From JALZKA01 sp963721645 (GTDB lineage: Bacteria > Actinomycetota > Thermoleophilia > Solirubrobacterales > 70-9): a DNA stretch of 64,000 nucleotides. The notes under the pieces are model-generated. The model was given only the letters and a program-made list of their open reading frames with translations, ran no database searches and was not told the origin of the DNA. The translations under genes were made by a program, and so were the position numbers. Below are positions 40,738 to 48,088 of this stretch, one piece after another; within the stretch, counting starts at the first letter, position 1, and each line of letters opens with the position of its first letter. The stretch covers positions 496,001 through 560,000 of the forward strand of contig CAVRJK010000002.1 of assembly GCA_963721645.1 (NCBI GenBank), written 5' to 3'.

Positions 40738-42747
40738 TCAGGCCGTGGAGCCGGCCGGCTCGGTCGAGCCTGCGCGCTCGGCAACGAGATCGACGATCTC
40801 GGACATGATGCGGTTGATCTCGAAGTCCTTCGGCGTGTAGACGCGGGCGACACCGGCATCGGTGAGCTTCGAAACGTGGGCGGCGGGGATGATCCCGCCG
40901 ACGACCACCGGAGCGTCGACGTCGCGCTCGCGAAGCATGCGGACCGTGTCAGGGATGAGCTCCATGTGGGAGCCGGAGAGGATCGAGAGCCCCACGACGT
41001 CGACGTCCTCGTCGGCCGCAGACGCAGCGATCTGCTCAGGCGTCAGGCGGATGCCCTGGTAGATGACCTCCATGCCGACGTCGCGAGCGCGCACCGCGAT
41101 CTGCTCGGCGCCGTTGGAGTGACCGTCCAGGCCCGGCTTGCCGACCAGGATGCGGATGCGGTGGCCGATCTCTGAGGAGACCTCGTCGACGCGTGTACGA
41201 ATCTCGGCCAAAAGCTCCTCGGAAGCGCCTGACGCCGAGCCTCCGACGCCGGTCGGGCCGCGGTACTCGCCGAACGAGTCGCGGAGCGCCTGGGCCCATT
41301 CGCCGGTTGTGACGCCCGCCTTCGCGGCGGCGATCGTGGCCGGCATGATGTTCACGGAGTCGTCCGCCGCGGCGGCGCGCAGATCATCGAGTGCCTTGTC
41401 GACGGCGTCCGAGTCACGCTCGGCCTTCCACTCTTCGAGTGCTTCCTTGCGCTCTCGCTCGACCTCAGGGTCGGGCGTGAGGATGCCGCCGTCGGCGCCA
41501 GCAGTGAGCGGCGAATCCTCGGATTCCGTGAAGCAGTTCTGGCCGATCACCTTGATCTCGTCTGCCTCGATCTTGGCGATGCGCTCGCGATGGGACTCGA
41601 CCAGACGCGCCTTCATGTAAGGCACGGCCTCGACGGCGCCGCCTTGCTCCTCGACGATCGCCATCTCGGCGCGCGCGCCGTCCGTGAGCTCTGCGACGAG
41701 CCCGTCCATGACCTTCGAGCCTTCGAAGATGTCGGGGTACTCGAGGAGGTCGGTCTCGAAGGCGAGCACCTGCTGGATGCGAAGACTCCACTGCTGGTCC
41801 CAGGGGCGGGGGAGACCCATCGCCTCGTTCCAGGCCGGCAACTGGATCGCCCGGGCGCGGGCGTCGCGCCCGAGGGTCACGGCCAGCGCCTCCAAGACGA
41901 TGCGCTGCACGTTGTTCTCGGGTTGAGACTCGGTGAGTCCGAGCGAGTTGACCTGGACGCCGTAGCGCATGCGCAGAAGCTTGGGGTCGGTGACCCCGTA
42001 GCGCTCCCGGCCAATCTGCTCCCAGAGCGCGGTCATCGTGCGGAGCTTCGCGTGCTCCTCTACAAAGCGCACGCCGGCGTTGACGAAGAACGAGATGCGG
42101 CCGAAGACCTTGGGGAAATCCTCTTCAGAGACCTGCCCGCGCTGCTTGACCTCGTCCAGGACGGCGATGCCGGTCGAAAGCGCGTAAGCGATCTCCTGGA
42201 CCGGGGTGGCCCCGGCCTCCTGCAGGTGGTAGGAGCAGATGTTGGTCGGGTTCCAGCTTGGTATGTCATTCACCGAGAAGGCGACGGTGTCTGCGATCAG
42301 GCGCATCGAAGGCCCGGGCGGGAAGGCGTATGTGCCGCGCGAGAGGTACTCCTTGATGATGTCGTTCTGCGTCGTGCCCTTGAGGTCGGTGAGTGGCACG
42401 CCCGTTTCCTCGGCGACGGCGCAATAGAGGCCAAGGAGCCAAGCCGCGGTGGCGTTGATCGTCATCGACGTGTTCATCTCGCCGAGGGGGATCTGGTCGA
42501 AGAGCGCGTGCATATCGCCCTTATGGGCAACCGAGACACCAACTTTGCCCACTTCGCCGCGGCTCAGGACCGCGTCCGGGTCATAGCCCGTCTGAGTGGG
42601 GAGGTCGAAGGCGACGGACAGGCCGGTCTGGCCCTTCTGGAGGTTGCGGCGGTAGAGCTCGTTGGAGCGGCGGGCATCCGAATGGCCCGCGTAGGTGCGC
42701 ATCACCCACGGGCGATCGGGTTCCGGCAGGCGGTGTTCGTCGGCCAT
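40738..42747 (-). CDS. ecm: Ethylmalonyl-CoA mutase (coenzyme B12-dependent)
   Basis: A 669-aa protein from ATG 42747, 7 nt after a TACAAT box. It is one polypeptide with the substrate barrel (residues ~10-530) and a B12-binding domain (~540-665). The barrel reads VMRTYAGHSDARRSNELYRRNL, GLSVAFDLPTQTGYDPD and MNTSMTINATAAWLLGLY, like MeaA/Ecm; methylmalonyl-CoA mutases have DLATHRGYDSD and SVSMTMNGA there. The B12 motif DGHSNG is in GKPGLDGHSNGAEQIA, with GLSILSGSH behind. It converts (2R)-ethylmalonyl-CoA to (2S)-methylsuccinyl-CoA, the step after crotonyl-CoA carboxylation. The product would feed the dehydrogenase at 29258. Confidence 0.88.
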   Translation of the reverse strand: MADEHRLPEPDRPWVMRTYAGHSDARRSNELYRRNLQKGQTGLSVAFDLPTQTGYDPDAVLSRGEVGKVGVSVAHKGDMHALFDQIPLGEMNTSMTINATAAWLLGLYCAVAEETGVPLTDLKGTTQNDIIKEYLSRGTYAFPPGPSMRLIADTVAFSVNDIPSWNPTNICSYHLQEAGATPVQEIAYALSTGIAVLDEVKQRGQVSEEDFPKVFGRISFFVNAGVRFVEEHAKLRTMTALWEQIGRERYGVTDPKLLRMRYGVQVNSLGLTESQPENNVQRIVLEALAVTLGRDARARAIQLPAWNEAMGLPRPWDQQWSLRIQQVLAFETDLLEYPDIFEGSKVMDGLVAELTDGARAEMAIVEEQGGAVEAVPYMKARLVESHRERIAKIEADEIKVIGQNCFTESEDSPLTAGADGGILTPDPEVERERKEALEEWKAERDSDAVDKALDDLRAAAADDSVNIMPATIAAAKAGVTTGEWAQALRDSFGEYRGPTGVGGSASGASEELLAEIRTRVDEVSSEIGHRIRILVGKPGLDGHSNGAEQIAVRARDVGMEVIYQGIRLTPEQIAASAADEDVDVVGLSILSGSHMELIPDTVRMLRERDVDAPVVVGGIIPAAHVSKLTDAGVARVYTPKDFEINRIMSEIVDLVAERAGSTEPAGSTA

Positions 42748-42754
42748 ACATCGG

Positions 42755-42760
42755 ATTGTA
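42755..42760 (-). promoter_or_regulatory. -10 box (TACAAT, minus strand) of ecm, leaderless
   Basis: It ends 7 nt before ATG 42747. It is the closest to the TATAAT consensus of all the boxes seen here, so ecm may be strongly expressed. Confidence 0.45.
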
Positions 42761-42825
42761 TGAGGGACTTTGTCCCGAGCGCAGCATGTGCCGGTGGTTG
42801 GGCCGGGCGTCGAGCGGGCAGTGTC

Positions 42826-42831
42826 TAGTCT
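42826..42831 (+). promoter_or_regulatory. -10 box (TAGTCT), leaderless
   Basis: It ends 7 nt before ATG 42839 and decides that start over an upstream in-frame start at 42770. Confidence 0.4.
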
Positions 42832-42838
42832 CACGCCG

Positions 42839-43684
42839 ATGGCCAACCTCGTCGACACCATGCATCTGGGACACGACCGCGTGATCGGCGCGTGGGAAGT
42901 CCGCCCCGGTGTGATCGTCGATCCCGGGCCCGGCTCGACGGTCGAGACGCTCCTCGAGGGTCTCGAGTCGGAGCCGAAGAAGCTGCTCCTGACCCATATC
43001 CACCTCGACCACGCCGGCGCCTCTGGCGTGCTCGCGCGACGCTTCCCCGACCTTCACGTCTATGTCCACGAGGTCGGCGCGCCCCATGTGATCGACCCGT
43101 CGCGCCTGCTCAAGAGCGCCGAGCGCCTGTATGGCGCGGATATGCAGAAGCTCTGGGGTGAGGTGGCGCCGGTACCCGAGGAGCGGGTCACGATCCTGAA
43201 GGGCGGGGAGGAGGTCGAGGGCCTCAACGCGCACTACGCGCCGGGCCATGCGCGCCACCACGTGCTCTACCACGACCCCGGAACCGGCGATGCGTACACG
43301 GGCGACGTGGCGGGAGTCAGCGTGCCGCCTTCCGACCTCGCGGCCGCGCCCACGCCACCGCCCGAGATCGAGGTGGAGGTGTGGCTCGAGTCGCTCCAGA
43401 TGCTCCGCTCGCTCGAGCCAAAGCGGATTTGCATGACCCATTTCGGCTTCAAGGACGATCCCGAGGCGCAGATCGCGCGCGTCGAGGCTTGGCTGAAGGA
43501 TGCGGCCGACGAGAGCTCGCATGGCGACCCGGAGCGCTTCGCCGAGTGGCTGCATGCCCGGTTCGACGCCGAGGGAGGCGAGATCGCCGAGCGTCTGCGT
43601 CAGGCGATGCCGCCGGATCAGCTCTGGCTGGGGCTTGATCGCTACTGGCGAAAACGCCGCGAGGCCGAGCAGGCCGACGCTTAG
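42839..43684 (+). CDS. Metallo-beta-lactamase-fold hydrolase
   Basis: About 281 aa from ATG 42839 (MANLVDTMHLGHDRVIG). Zinc ligands are clear: LLTHIHLDHAGASG (HxHxDH), HYAPGHARHHVLYHD (His), GDAYTGDVAG (bridging Asp) and MTHFGF near residue 200 (His). The C-terminal ~80 residues are helical and charged, with a WLHARFDAEGGEIAERLR stretch, perhaps a regulatory or dimer part. Relatives include glyoxalase II and quorum-signal lactonases; the substrate here is unknown. It is divergent from ecm and might hydrolyse a thioester of the pathway, but that is only positional. Confidence 0.88.
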   Translation: MANLVDTMHLGHDRVIGAWEVRPGVIVDPGPGSTVETLLEGLESEPKKLLLTHIHLDHAGASGVLARRFPDLHVYVHEVGAPHVIDPSRLLKSAERLYGADMQKLWGEVAPVPEERVTILKGGEEVEGLNAHYAPGHARHHVLYHDPGTGDAYTGDVAGVSVPPSDLAAAPTPPPEIEVEVWLESLQMLRSLEPKRICMTHFGFKDDPEAQIARVEAWLKDAADESSHGDPERFAEWLHARFDAEGGEIAERLRQAMPPDQLWLGLDRYWRKRREAEQADA

Positions 43685-43752
43685 CCGTGCGTGGGCGGCG
43701 GGCGACGGCTTGCCGGACCGCACCTTTCGCGTCCCTCGCGTGTCTCCATCTC

Positions 43753-43758
43753 TAGGCT
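43753..43758 (+). promoter_or_regulatory. -10 box (TAGGCT), leaderless
   Basis: It ends 7 nt before ATG 43766. Confidence 0.4.
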
Positions 43759-43765
43759 CCCCGAG

Positions 43766-44467
43766 ATGAACCTTTCCAAGCTCAAACGACCGGCCCGGCT
43801 GCGCGCGACGCTCGCGCTGGCCGCGTGCGGGCTCTTCGCGTTCGTTTCGACCGCCGGAGCCGTCGTCTACGTCTACAAGAACAGTTTCGGCTCCAAGGCC
43901 GCCTATAAGGCGATCGACCAGAGCAGCGGCGGTAAGAACTGCGACCGCAAGTACTCGTCGGATTCCAAGGCGATGCGGGTCCAGATGCGCGGCCGGACGT
44001 TTTGCGAGTACTCGCCACCGATCACGGGCGACGCGGACCAGCCCGATCACGAGATCGTCGCGGAGGGCCGGATCCTCAAGGACACGCCCAAGAACGTCCG
44101 CAAGCAGGCCTACCTGGGCGTTCGCGTCAGGGTGGGTGACGGCACCTATTACGAGTTTCGCGTGACCCCGAAGGGCGGCAAGTACCGGCTCACAAGGGAG
44201 CCCGCGGGGGGTGGATCAGGCCTTCCCATCACGGGTTCGGCGAACGCAATCAAGCCGCTGGGCAAGAACAACAAGCTCCGCCTGCGGATCACGGGGGGCG
44301 ACGTGACAGGCTTCGTCAACGGCAACTCCGTCGTCAGCTACAGCGACCCGAACCCGGGGCAGGTGACCGGCAGGAGGGTGTCCTTCGGGATCGGCTCGAC
44401 AAAGAAGGCGAACCCGGGCCCGATCGGACGATTCTCGTCGATCAAGGTCGGCGTTCCGAATCCCTAG
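43766..44467 (+). CDS. Exported beta-sandwich protein of unknown function (233 aa)
   Basis: The signal peptide is ATLALAACGLFAFVSTAGAV (residues ~14-33). The mature part looks like a concanavalin-like or DUF1080-like sandwich: YKNSFGSKAAYKAI, DADQPDHEIVAEGRI, AYLGVRVRVGDGTYYEFRVTPKG, NNKLRLRITGGDVTGFVNGN and GRRVSFGIGSTKK. The last two are typical of proteins that compare surface ligands rather than cleave them, and no catalytic acids are evident. It carries two cysteines (KNCDRKY, RTFCEYS). It is probably extracellular and carbohydrate-binding, which is inference. Confidence 0.65.
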   Translation: MNLSKLKRPARLRATLALAACGLFAFVSTAGAVVYVYKNSFGSKAAYKAIDQSSGGKNCDRKYSSDSKAMRVQMRGRTFCEYSPPITGDADQPDHEIVAEGRILKDTPKNVRKQAYLGVRVRVGDGTYYEFRVTPKGGKYRLTREPAGGGSGLPITGSANAIKPLGKNNKLRLRITGGDVTGFVNGNSVVSYSDPNPGQVTGRRVSFGIGSTKKANPGPIGRFSSIKVGVPNP

Positions 44468-44504
44468 CCCCGGACCTGCGGGCCCCGCGTTGGCTCCTTC
44501 ACAG

Positions 44505-44795
44505 ATGGCAACCGAGACGATCGAGCGCCCTCGGACGGGCGGGCCGGGCTCAGGGCTCGGCGGCAACTGGGTCGTCATCGTCCTGAACGACAACCACAAC
44601 ACCTTTGACGGCGTCGCGAGCGCGCTCGCCAGGATCGTGCCCGGCATCAGCCTGGACGGCGGCTATCGCTACGCGGATCAGATTCACAATCAGGGCCAGG
44701 CTGCGGTGTGGACCGGGCCCAAGGAACTCGCGGAGCACTACTGGGAGCAGCTCTCAGACGCCGGGCTCACGTTGGCCCCCCTCGAACAGCACTAG
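44505..44795 (+). CDS. clpS: ClpS-like ATP-dependent protease adaptor
   Basis: About 96 aa from ATG 44505; a TTG lies 15 nt upstream. The ClpS core is clear: WVVIVLNDNHNTFDGVASAL and ADQIHNQGQAAVWTGPKELAEHYWEQLSDAGLTL. ClpS binds proteins with destabilising N-terminal residues and hands them to ClpA or ClpC. The usual NDD acid pair is NDN here; the His in IHNQG, the other pocket residue, is kept. No Clp ATPase gene is in the window. The front ~20 residues are a disordered Gly/Pro/Arg tail, as in other ClpS proteins. Confidence 0.85.
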   Translation: MATETIERPRTGGPGSGLGGNWVVIVLNDNHNTFDGVASALARIVPGISLDGGYRYADQIHNQGQAAVWTGPKELAEHYWEQLSDAGLTLAPLEQH

Positions 44796-44889
44796 GCCGG
44801 CACGCAGGGGTCAGGCACCTCTTAGAGAGGCATCTGACCGAGTGGGGTCAGGCGCCTCTCATGAAAGGTGCCTGACCCCGCTGCCGGCT
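44796..44889. repeat. Intergenic palindromic repeat cluster (GGGGTCAGGCACCT family)
   Basis: GGGGTCAGGCACCT (44807-44820) is inverted exactly at 44866-44879 (AGGTGCCTGACCCC). A third, one-base-different copy (GGGGTCAGGCGCCT, 44844-44857) lies between. Outer GCCGGCA/TGCCGGC arms extend the dyad to the stop codons of the flanking convergent genes. It may work as a two-way terminator or be a REP-like element; it has no T runs. Confidence 0.6.
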
Positions 44890-45256
44890 AGCCGAGCCTC
44901 ACGGGAAGCGTGAGGAGTTTGCCGCCCGCCCCAGGGGGTGAGCCCGCCAGGGCTCCTCGCGACTGCGAACGGCCGCGACGGAAGCGCCTGTGGCGCCGCG
45001 CGCTGCCACCGTTCATCTGCGCGATCCTGATCTCCAGGAGCGCCCGGAGCTCGGCTGTGCGGGTGAAGGGATCGGCGATGCCGGCACCGGTCTCGATCGA
45101 CATCGCGACGAGGAGCCGGCCCTCGATCTCGATACCCAGTAGTTCCCCGCTGGGACGCACGCGCGAATCGAGCTCCGCAAGACGGTTGACCGCTGTCTCA
45201 TCACCTGGGCCGAGACGGCGGATGGTGATGCCGTTTGTGTTGGTGGGTGTTTCCAT
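44888..45256 (-). CDS. Short GNAT-stub protein with Arg-rich tail
   Basis: About 122 aa. The ATG at 45256 is set by a strong AGGAGG 6-7 nt upstream; an upstream frame to 45310 lacks support. The first ~80 residues resemble the opening of an acetyltransferase-like domain widespread in actinobacteria (ITIRRLGPGDETAVNRLAELDS, LLVAMSIETGAGIADPF, TAELRALLEIRIAQM), but the acetyl-CoA loop is missing. The tail is very basic (ARRHRRFRRGRSQSRG). It may bind nucleic acid or membrane lipid; this is inference. It is divergent from the LysR gene. Confidence 0.65.
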   Translation of the reverse strand: METPTNTNGITIRRLGPGDETAVNRLAELDSRVRPSGELLGIEIEGRLLVAMSIETGAGIADPFTRTAELRALLEIRIAQMNGGSARRHRRFRRGRSQSRGALAGSPPGAGGKLLTLPVRLG

Positions 45257-45360
45257 TTTCTTACCTCCTGGTGATGAAACGTGCGCGGTGCGCATTTCGT
45301 GATGTGACAACTCTCCCGCCTACGACGAATAAGCGCAACATGAAGTTCTGCAGGCTGTGA

Positions 45361-45366
45361 TAAGCT
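45361..45366 (+). promoter_or_regulatory. -10 box (TAAGCT), leaderless
   Basis: It ends 6 nt before ATG 45373 of the LysR gene. The 100-bp divergent region to 45256 is a likely site of LysR control. Confidence 0.4.
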
Positions 45367-45372
45367 GGCCTT

Positions 45373-46305
45373 ATGCTCGACGTGAAGAGATTAAGCATCC
45401 TCAGGGAGGTCGTTACGCATGGTTCGTTCTCCGGGGCGGCCGACGCCCTGTTCCTCTCGCAGTCGGCCGTCAGCCAGCAGATCGCAACGCTCGAGCGCGA
45501 GGTGGGCATGAAGCTGCTCGATCGCACTCGGGAGGGCACCAAGCCGACGGACGCGGGCCGCGTGCTCGTCACTCATGCCGACGCCGCGATCTGCCGGCTC
45601 GAAGAAGCGGAGCGTGAGCTCCAGGCGATCGCGGGTCTCGAAGGCGGTGAGGTGCGGATCGCCAGCTTCCCCAGCGCAAGCGCGACTTTGCTGACTCAGG
45701 CCGTCTCCGACTTCGCGAGACGTCACCCGAAGGTGCGGCTGACCGTCGGCGACGCTGAGCCCGAGGAGTCGTTGCCGCGCCTGCGCGCCGGCGACCTGGA
45801 CGTGGCGGTGACCTTCGACTACCCGGGAACCGTTGCGCCGCAGGAGCGCGACATCGAGCACACCCTGCTCCTCACGGAAGCGCTCTACGTCGCGCTGCCC
45901 GAGAACCATCCACTCGCAGGCCACTCCAAGGTGAAGATGGCCGATCTAGCCGACGAGGCTTGGCTCTCGGGCACCGCGCCGAGCTCCTGTTCTGTGATCG
46001 TCCGCCAGGCGTGTCTCGATGCCGGCTTCGAACCCCGGATCGCATTCGAGTCCGATGACTACCACGTCCTTCAGGGCTTCATCGCCGAGGGTCTCGGCGT
46101 GACGCTCCTTCCCGACCTCGCGCTGCACTCCCTGCGAGCGGGTGTCGTGGTCCGCCCGACCGAGCCGCAGGCTCCGATGCGCCGCGTCTGGGCCGCGACG
46201 CGAAAGACACGCTCGGCCGCGACCGAAGTGATGCGAAAGGCGCTGGTAGACGCAGCCGAGCGCTGCGCAGAAAGCGCGGACGCCGCGCTTCAAGCGGTGG
46301 CCTAG
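45373..46305 (+). CDS. LysR-family transcriptional regulator
   Basis: A 310-aa protein of standard length. The N-terminal winged helix shows LREVVTHGSFSGAADALFLSQSAVSQQIATLEREVGMKLLDR. A linker helix leads to two effector lobes (for example VRIASFPSASATLLTQAVSDF and the hinge region DLADEAWLSG). LysR proteins sense a small acid or similar ligand and usually regulate a divergent neighbour, here the GNAT-stub gene at 44888. Ccr lies ~400 bp beyond its 3' end on the other strand and could also be a target; this is inference. Confidence 0.93.
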   Translation: MLDVKRLSILREVVTHGSFSGAADALFLSQSAVSQQIATLEREVGMKLLDRTREGTKPTDAGRVLVTHADAAICRLEEAERELQAIAGLEGGEVRIASFPSASATLLTQAVSDFARRHPKVRLTVGDAEPEESLPRLRAGDLDVAVTFDYPGTVAPQERDIEHTLLLTEALYVALPENHPLAGHSKVKMADLADEAWLSGTAPSSCSVIVRQACLDAGFEPRIAFESDDYHVLQGFIAEGLGVTLLPDLALHSLRAGVVVRPTEPQAPMRRVWAATRKTRSAATEVMRKALVDAAERCAESADAALQAVA

Positions 46306-46326
46306 GCGCCGGCTCCGGTCAGCGCG

Positions 46327-46635
46327 CTAGGCGGTGCGGTCGAGCGCCGCTTCGGCGACGAGCGAGTGCCAGGTCGGGTAGAGCGGCTTGTGGTAGTACG
46401 CGAGCGCTTCTTGGCGAAGCGCAATGAGCTCATCCGATGCCCAGTAGTTGTCGAAGTCCGACTTGTCCTCCCAGACCGATACCTGCCTGAAGTGGAGGGG
46501 GTTGTCGATGGCGCGGGTCATGTAACAAGCGCTGGCGCCATGCGCGAGAGCGCGATCCAACGCGGGCCGCCAGATCGCGAACCAGTCATCGGCGCGGAAC
46601 GGGTTGATGTGCCAGTCGACATTGTTGACGTGCAT
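46327..46635 (-). CDS. Small hypothetical protein, dimeric alpha/beta barrel-like
   Basis: A 102-aa protein. The order strand-helix-strand-strand (NVDWHINPF, ADDWFAIWRPALDRALAHGA, LHFRQVSVWEDKSDFDNYWASDELIALRQEALAYY) with 'VSVWEDKSDFDNYW' is typical of ABM or DUF3291-like ferredoxin-fold dimers that bind heme or small aromatics. No catalytic residue can be named. The helix after the conserved Trp fits. It lies 76 nt downstream of the ccr stop and may be co-transcribed with ccr. Confidence 0.65.
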   Translation of the reverse strand: MHVNNVDWHINPFRADDWFAIWRPALDRALAHGASACYMTRAIDNPLHFRQVSVWEDKSDFDNYWASDELIALRQEALAYYHKPLYPTWHSLVAEAALDRTA

Positions 46636-46710
46636 CGGCGCGCATCCTATCCGGACATGTCCGACTTCGGCGCCGCCGATCTGACCGACAAGGTCAAGTA
46701 GGCGTTTTGC

Positions 46711-47967
46711 TCAGGCGCCGACTTCCGCCCAGATCGCGCCCGGGCCTTCTTCGTGCTGGCCTTCGTCGTTCGAGGTCGCGCCGACGCGCACGGTGATCTT
46801 GCCTGTGTGGCGGTTCTCGTGCATCATCTGATGCGCCTCGGGAACGCCCTCGAAGTCCATCGCCTCTGACAGGACGGGGCGGACCTTGCCTTCGGCCATG
46901 AGCTGGTTGGCGCGCATGCATTCGTAGGCGTTGGCGAAGTGAGAGCCCAGGATCTCCTTCTGCTTCATCCACAGGTAGCGGACGTCGAAGTCGAGCGTGT
47001 AGCCCGAAGTGGCGCCGCAGATCACGACCTTGCCGAAGGGCTTCACGGTGAAGACCGAGGTGGGGAAGGTCGCCTGCCCGACGTGCTCGAAGACGATGTC
47101 GGGGGCGTCGCCCAGGATTCCCTTGACCTTCTTGGCAAAGGCACGGCTGACGCCGAAGCGCTCCTTCTCTTCGTCGGCGGTCTCTCCGCCCTTACGCATC
47201 ATGCCGCTGAACTCGTTGCGGTCGATGTAGTCGACGGCCCCGAGCGACTTGACGAGCTCGCCCTTCTCGGGTGACGAGACGACGCCGACCGCGTTGGCGC
47301 CCGCTGCCTTCGCAAGCTGGACGGCGAAGACCCCGAGTCCACCCGCGGCTCCCCAGATCAGGACGTTGTGTCCAGCCTGGATGTTGCAGCGGTTCAAGAG
47401 CATCCGGTAGGCCGTGAAATAGGTGAGGCCGTAGGCGGACGAGTCGACCCACGAGAGGTTCTTCGGCTTGGGCAGGAGCTGCTGCGCCTGGACCTTCGTG
47501 AATTGGGCGAACGATCCCCAGGTGGTCTCGTACCCCCAGATCTTCTGCGAAGGGGCGGCCATCGGGTCGAGGCCATGGACCTCGACATCCTCATAAGAAG
47601 CCTGGTTGCAGTGGATGACGACCTCGTCGCCAGGCTTCCAGTTGGTCACGCCGGGGCCGACCTTCCAGACGATTCCCGACGCGTCGGACCCGCCGATGTG
47701 GTGGCCGAATTCCGGGTGGTCTCCGTACCCGAAAACCGAGACGGGCTTGCCGAGAGAGGCCCATACGTTGTTGAAGTTGACGCCGGCGGCCATCACGCGG
47801 ACGATCACCTCGAACGCTGCGGGCTCGGGGACTTCGATCTCCTCGATCTGGAATGCGTCCTTCGGCTCGCCTTCGCGCTCTTGGCGGATGACCCATGCGG
47901 CCATCGTTTCCGGCAGCGTGCCGGGCTCAACGTCGAGATTCGAGACTTGCGATACGTCAACTGCCAC
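46711..47967 (-). CDS. ccr: Crotonyl-CoA carboxylase/reductase
   Basis: A 418-aa protein. GTG 47967 is preceded by AGGAGT. It matches Ccr throughout: MAAWVIRQEREGEPKDAFQ, VMAAGVNFNNVWASLG, GSDASGIVWKVGPG, DEVVIHCNQ, KIWGYETTWGSFAQFTKVQAQQLLPKPKNL, VLIWGAAGGLGVFAVQLA (NADPH), IVFEHVGQATFP, VRYLWMKQKEILGSHFANAYE. The Glu in YET and the His in GSHFAN occupy positions reported for CO2 binding in Ccr. It reduces crotonyl-CoA with NADPH and adds CO2, giving ethylmalonyl-CoA, the committing step of the ethylmalonyl-CoA pathway. Plain quinone or enoyl reductases lack these blocks. Ecm lies ~4 kb away. Confidence 0.9.
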   Translation of the reverse strand: MAVDVSQVSNLDVEPGTLPETMAAWVIRQEREGEPKDAFQIEEIEVPEPAAFEVIVRVMAAGVNFNNVWASLGKPVSVFGYGDHPEFGHHIGGSDASGIVWKVGPGVTNWKPGDEVVIHCNQASYEDVEVHGLDPMAAPSQKIWGYETTWGSFAQFTKVQAQQLLPKPKNLSWVDSSAYGLTYFTAYRMLLNRCNIQAGHNVLIWGAAGGLGVFAVQLAKAAGANAVGVVSSPEKGELVKSLGAVDYIDRNEFSGMMRKGGETADEEKERFGVSRAFAKKVKGILGDAPDIVFEHVGQATFPTSVFTVKPFGKVVICGATSGYTLDFDVRYLWMKQKEILGSHFANAYECMRANQLMAEGKVRPVLSEAMDFEGVPEAHQMMHENRHTGKITVRVGATSNDEGQHEEGPGAIWAEVGA

Positions 47968-48088
47968 GGGCGTTCAACTCCTGGGTCGCGAGAATGGGCC
48001 GCGGAAGGGTATCGGCGCGCCCGAGTTGCAATCCCGCACCCGGCGTCAGAAACCCGTCCGAACCCGCGACTACCTTCGAGAATCCACC

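Noticed and set aside
40738..42747. Naming the B12 enzyme methylmalonyl-CoA mutase
   Set aside because: DLPTQTGYDPD and MNTSMTINATAAW fit ethylmalonyl-CoA mutase; methylmalonyl-CoA mutases have different residues at both places.
41590..42828. A 412-aa open frame on the plus strand opposite ecm
   Set aside because: It is a mirror frame of the high-GC ecm gene; it has no start signal or domain, while the minus strand encodes a clear B12 mutase.
46711..47967. Calling the gene a generic zinc-type alcohol dehydrogenase or quinone reductase
   Set aside because: The blocks VNFNNVWA, WGYETTWGSFAQF, FEHVGQATFP and GSHFAN are specific to crotonyl-CoA carboxylase/reductases.
47606..48088. N-terminal extension of the nuclease-like protein
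   Set aside because: It is antisense to ccr and has no family-like sequence.
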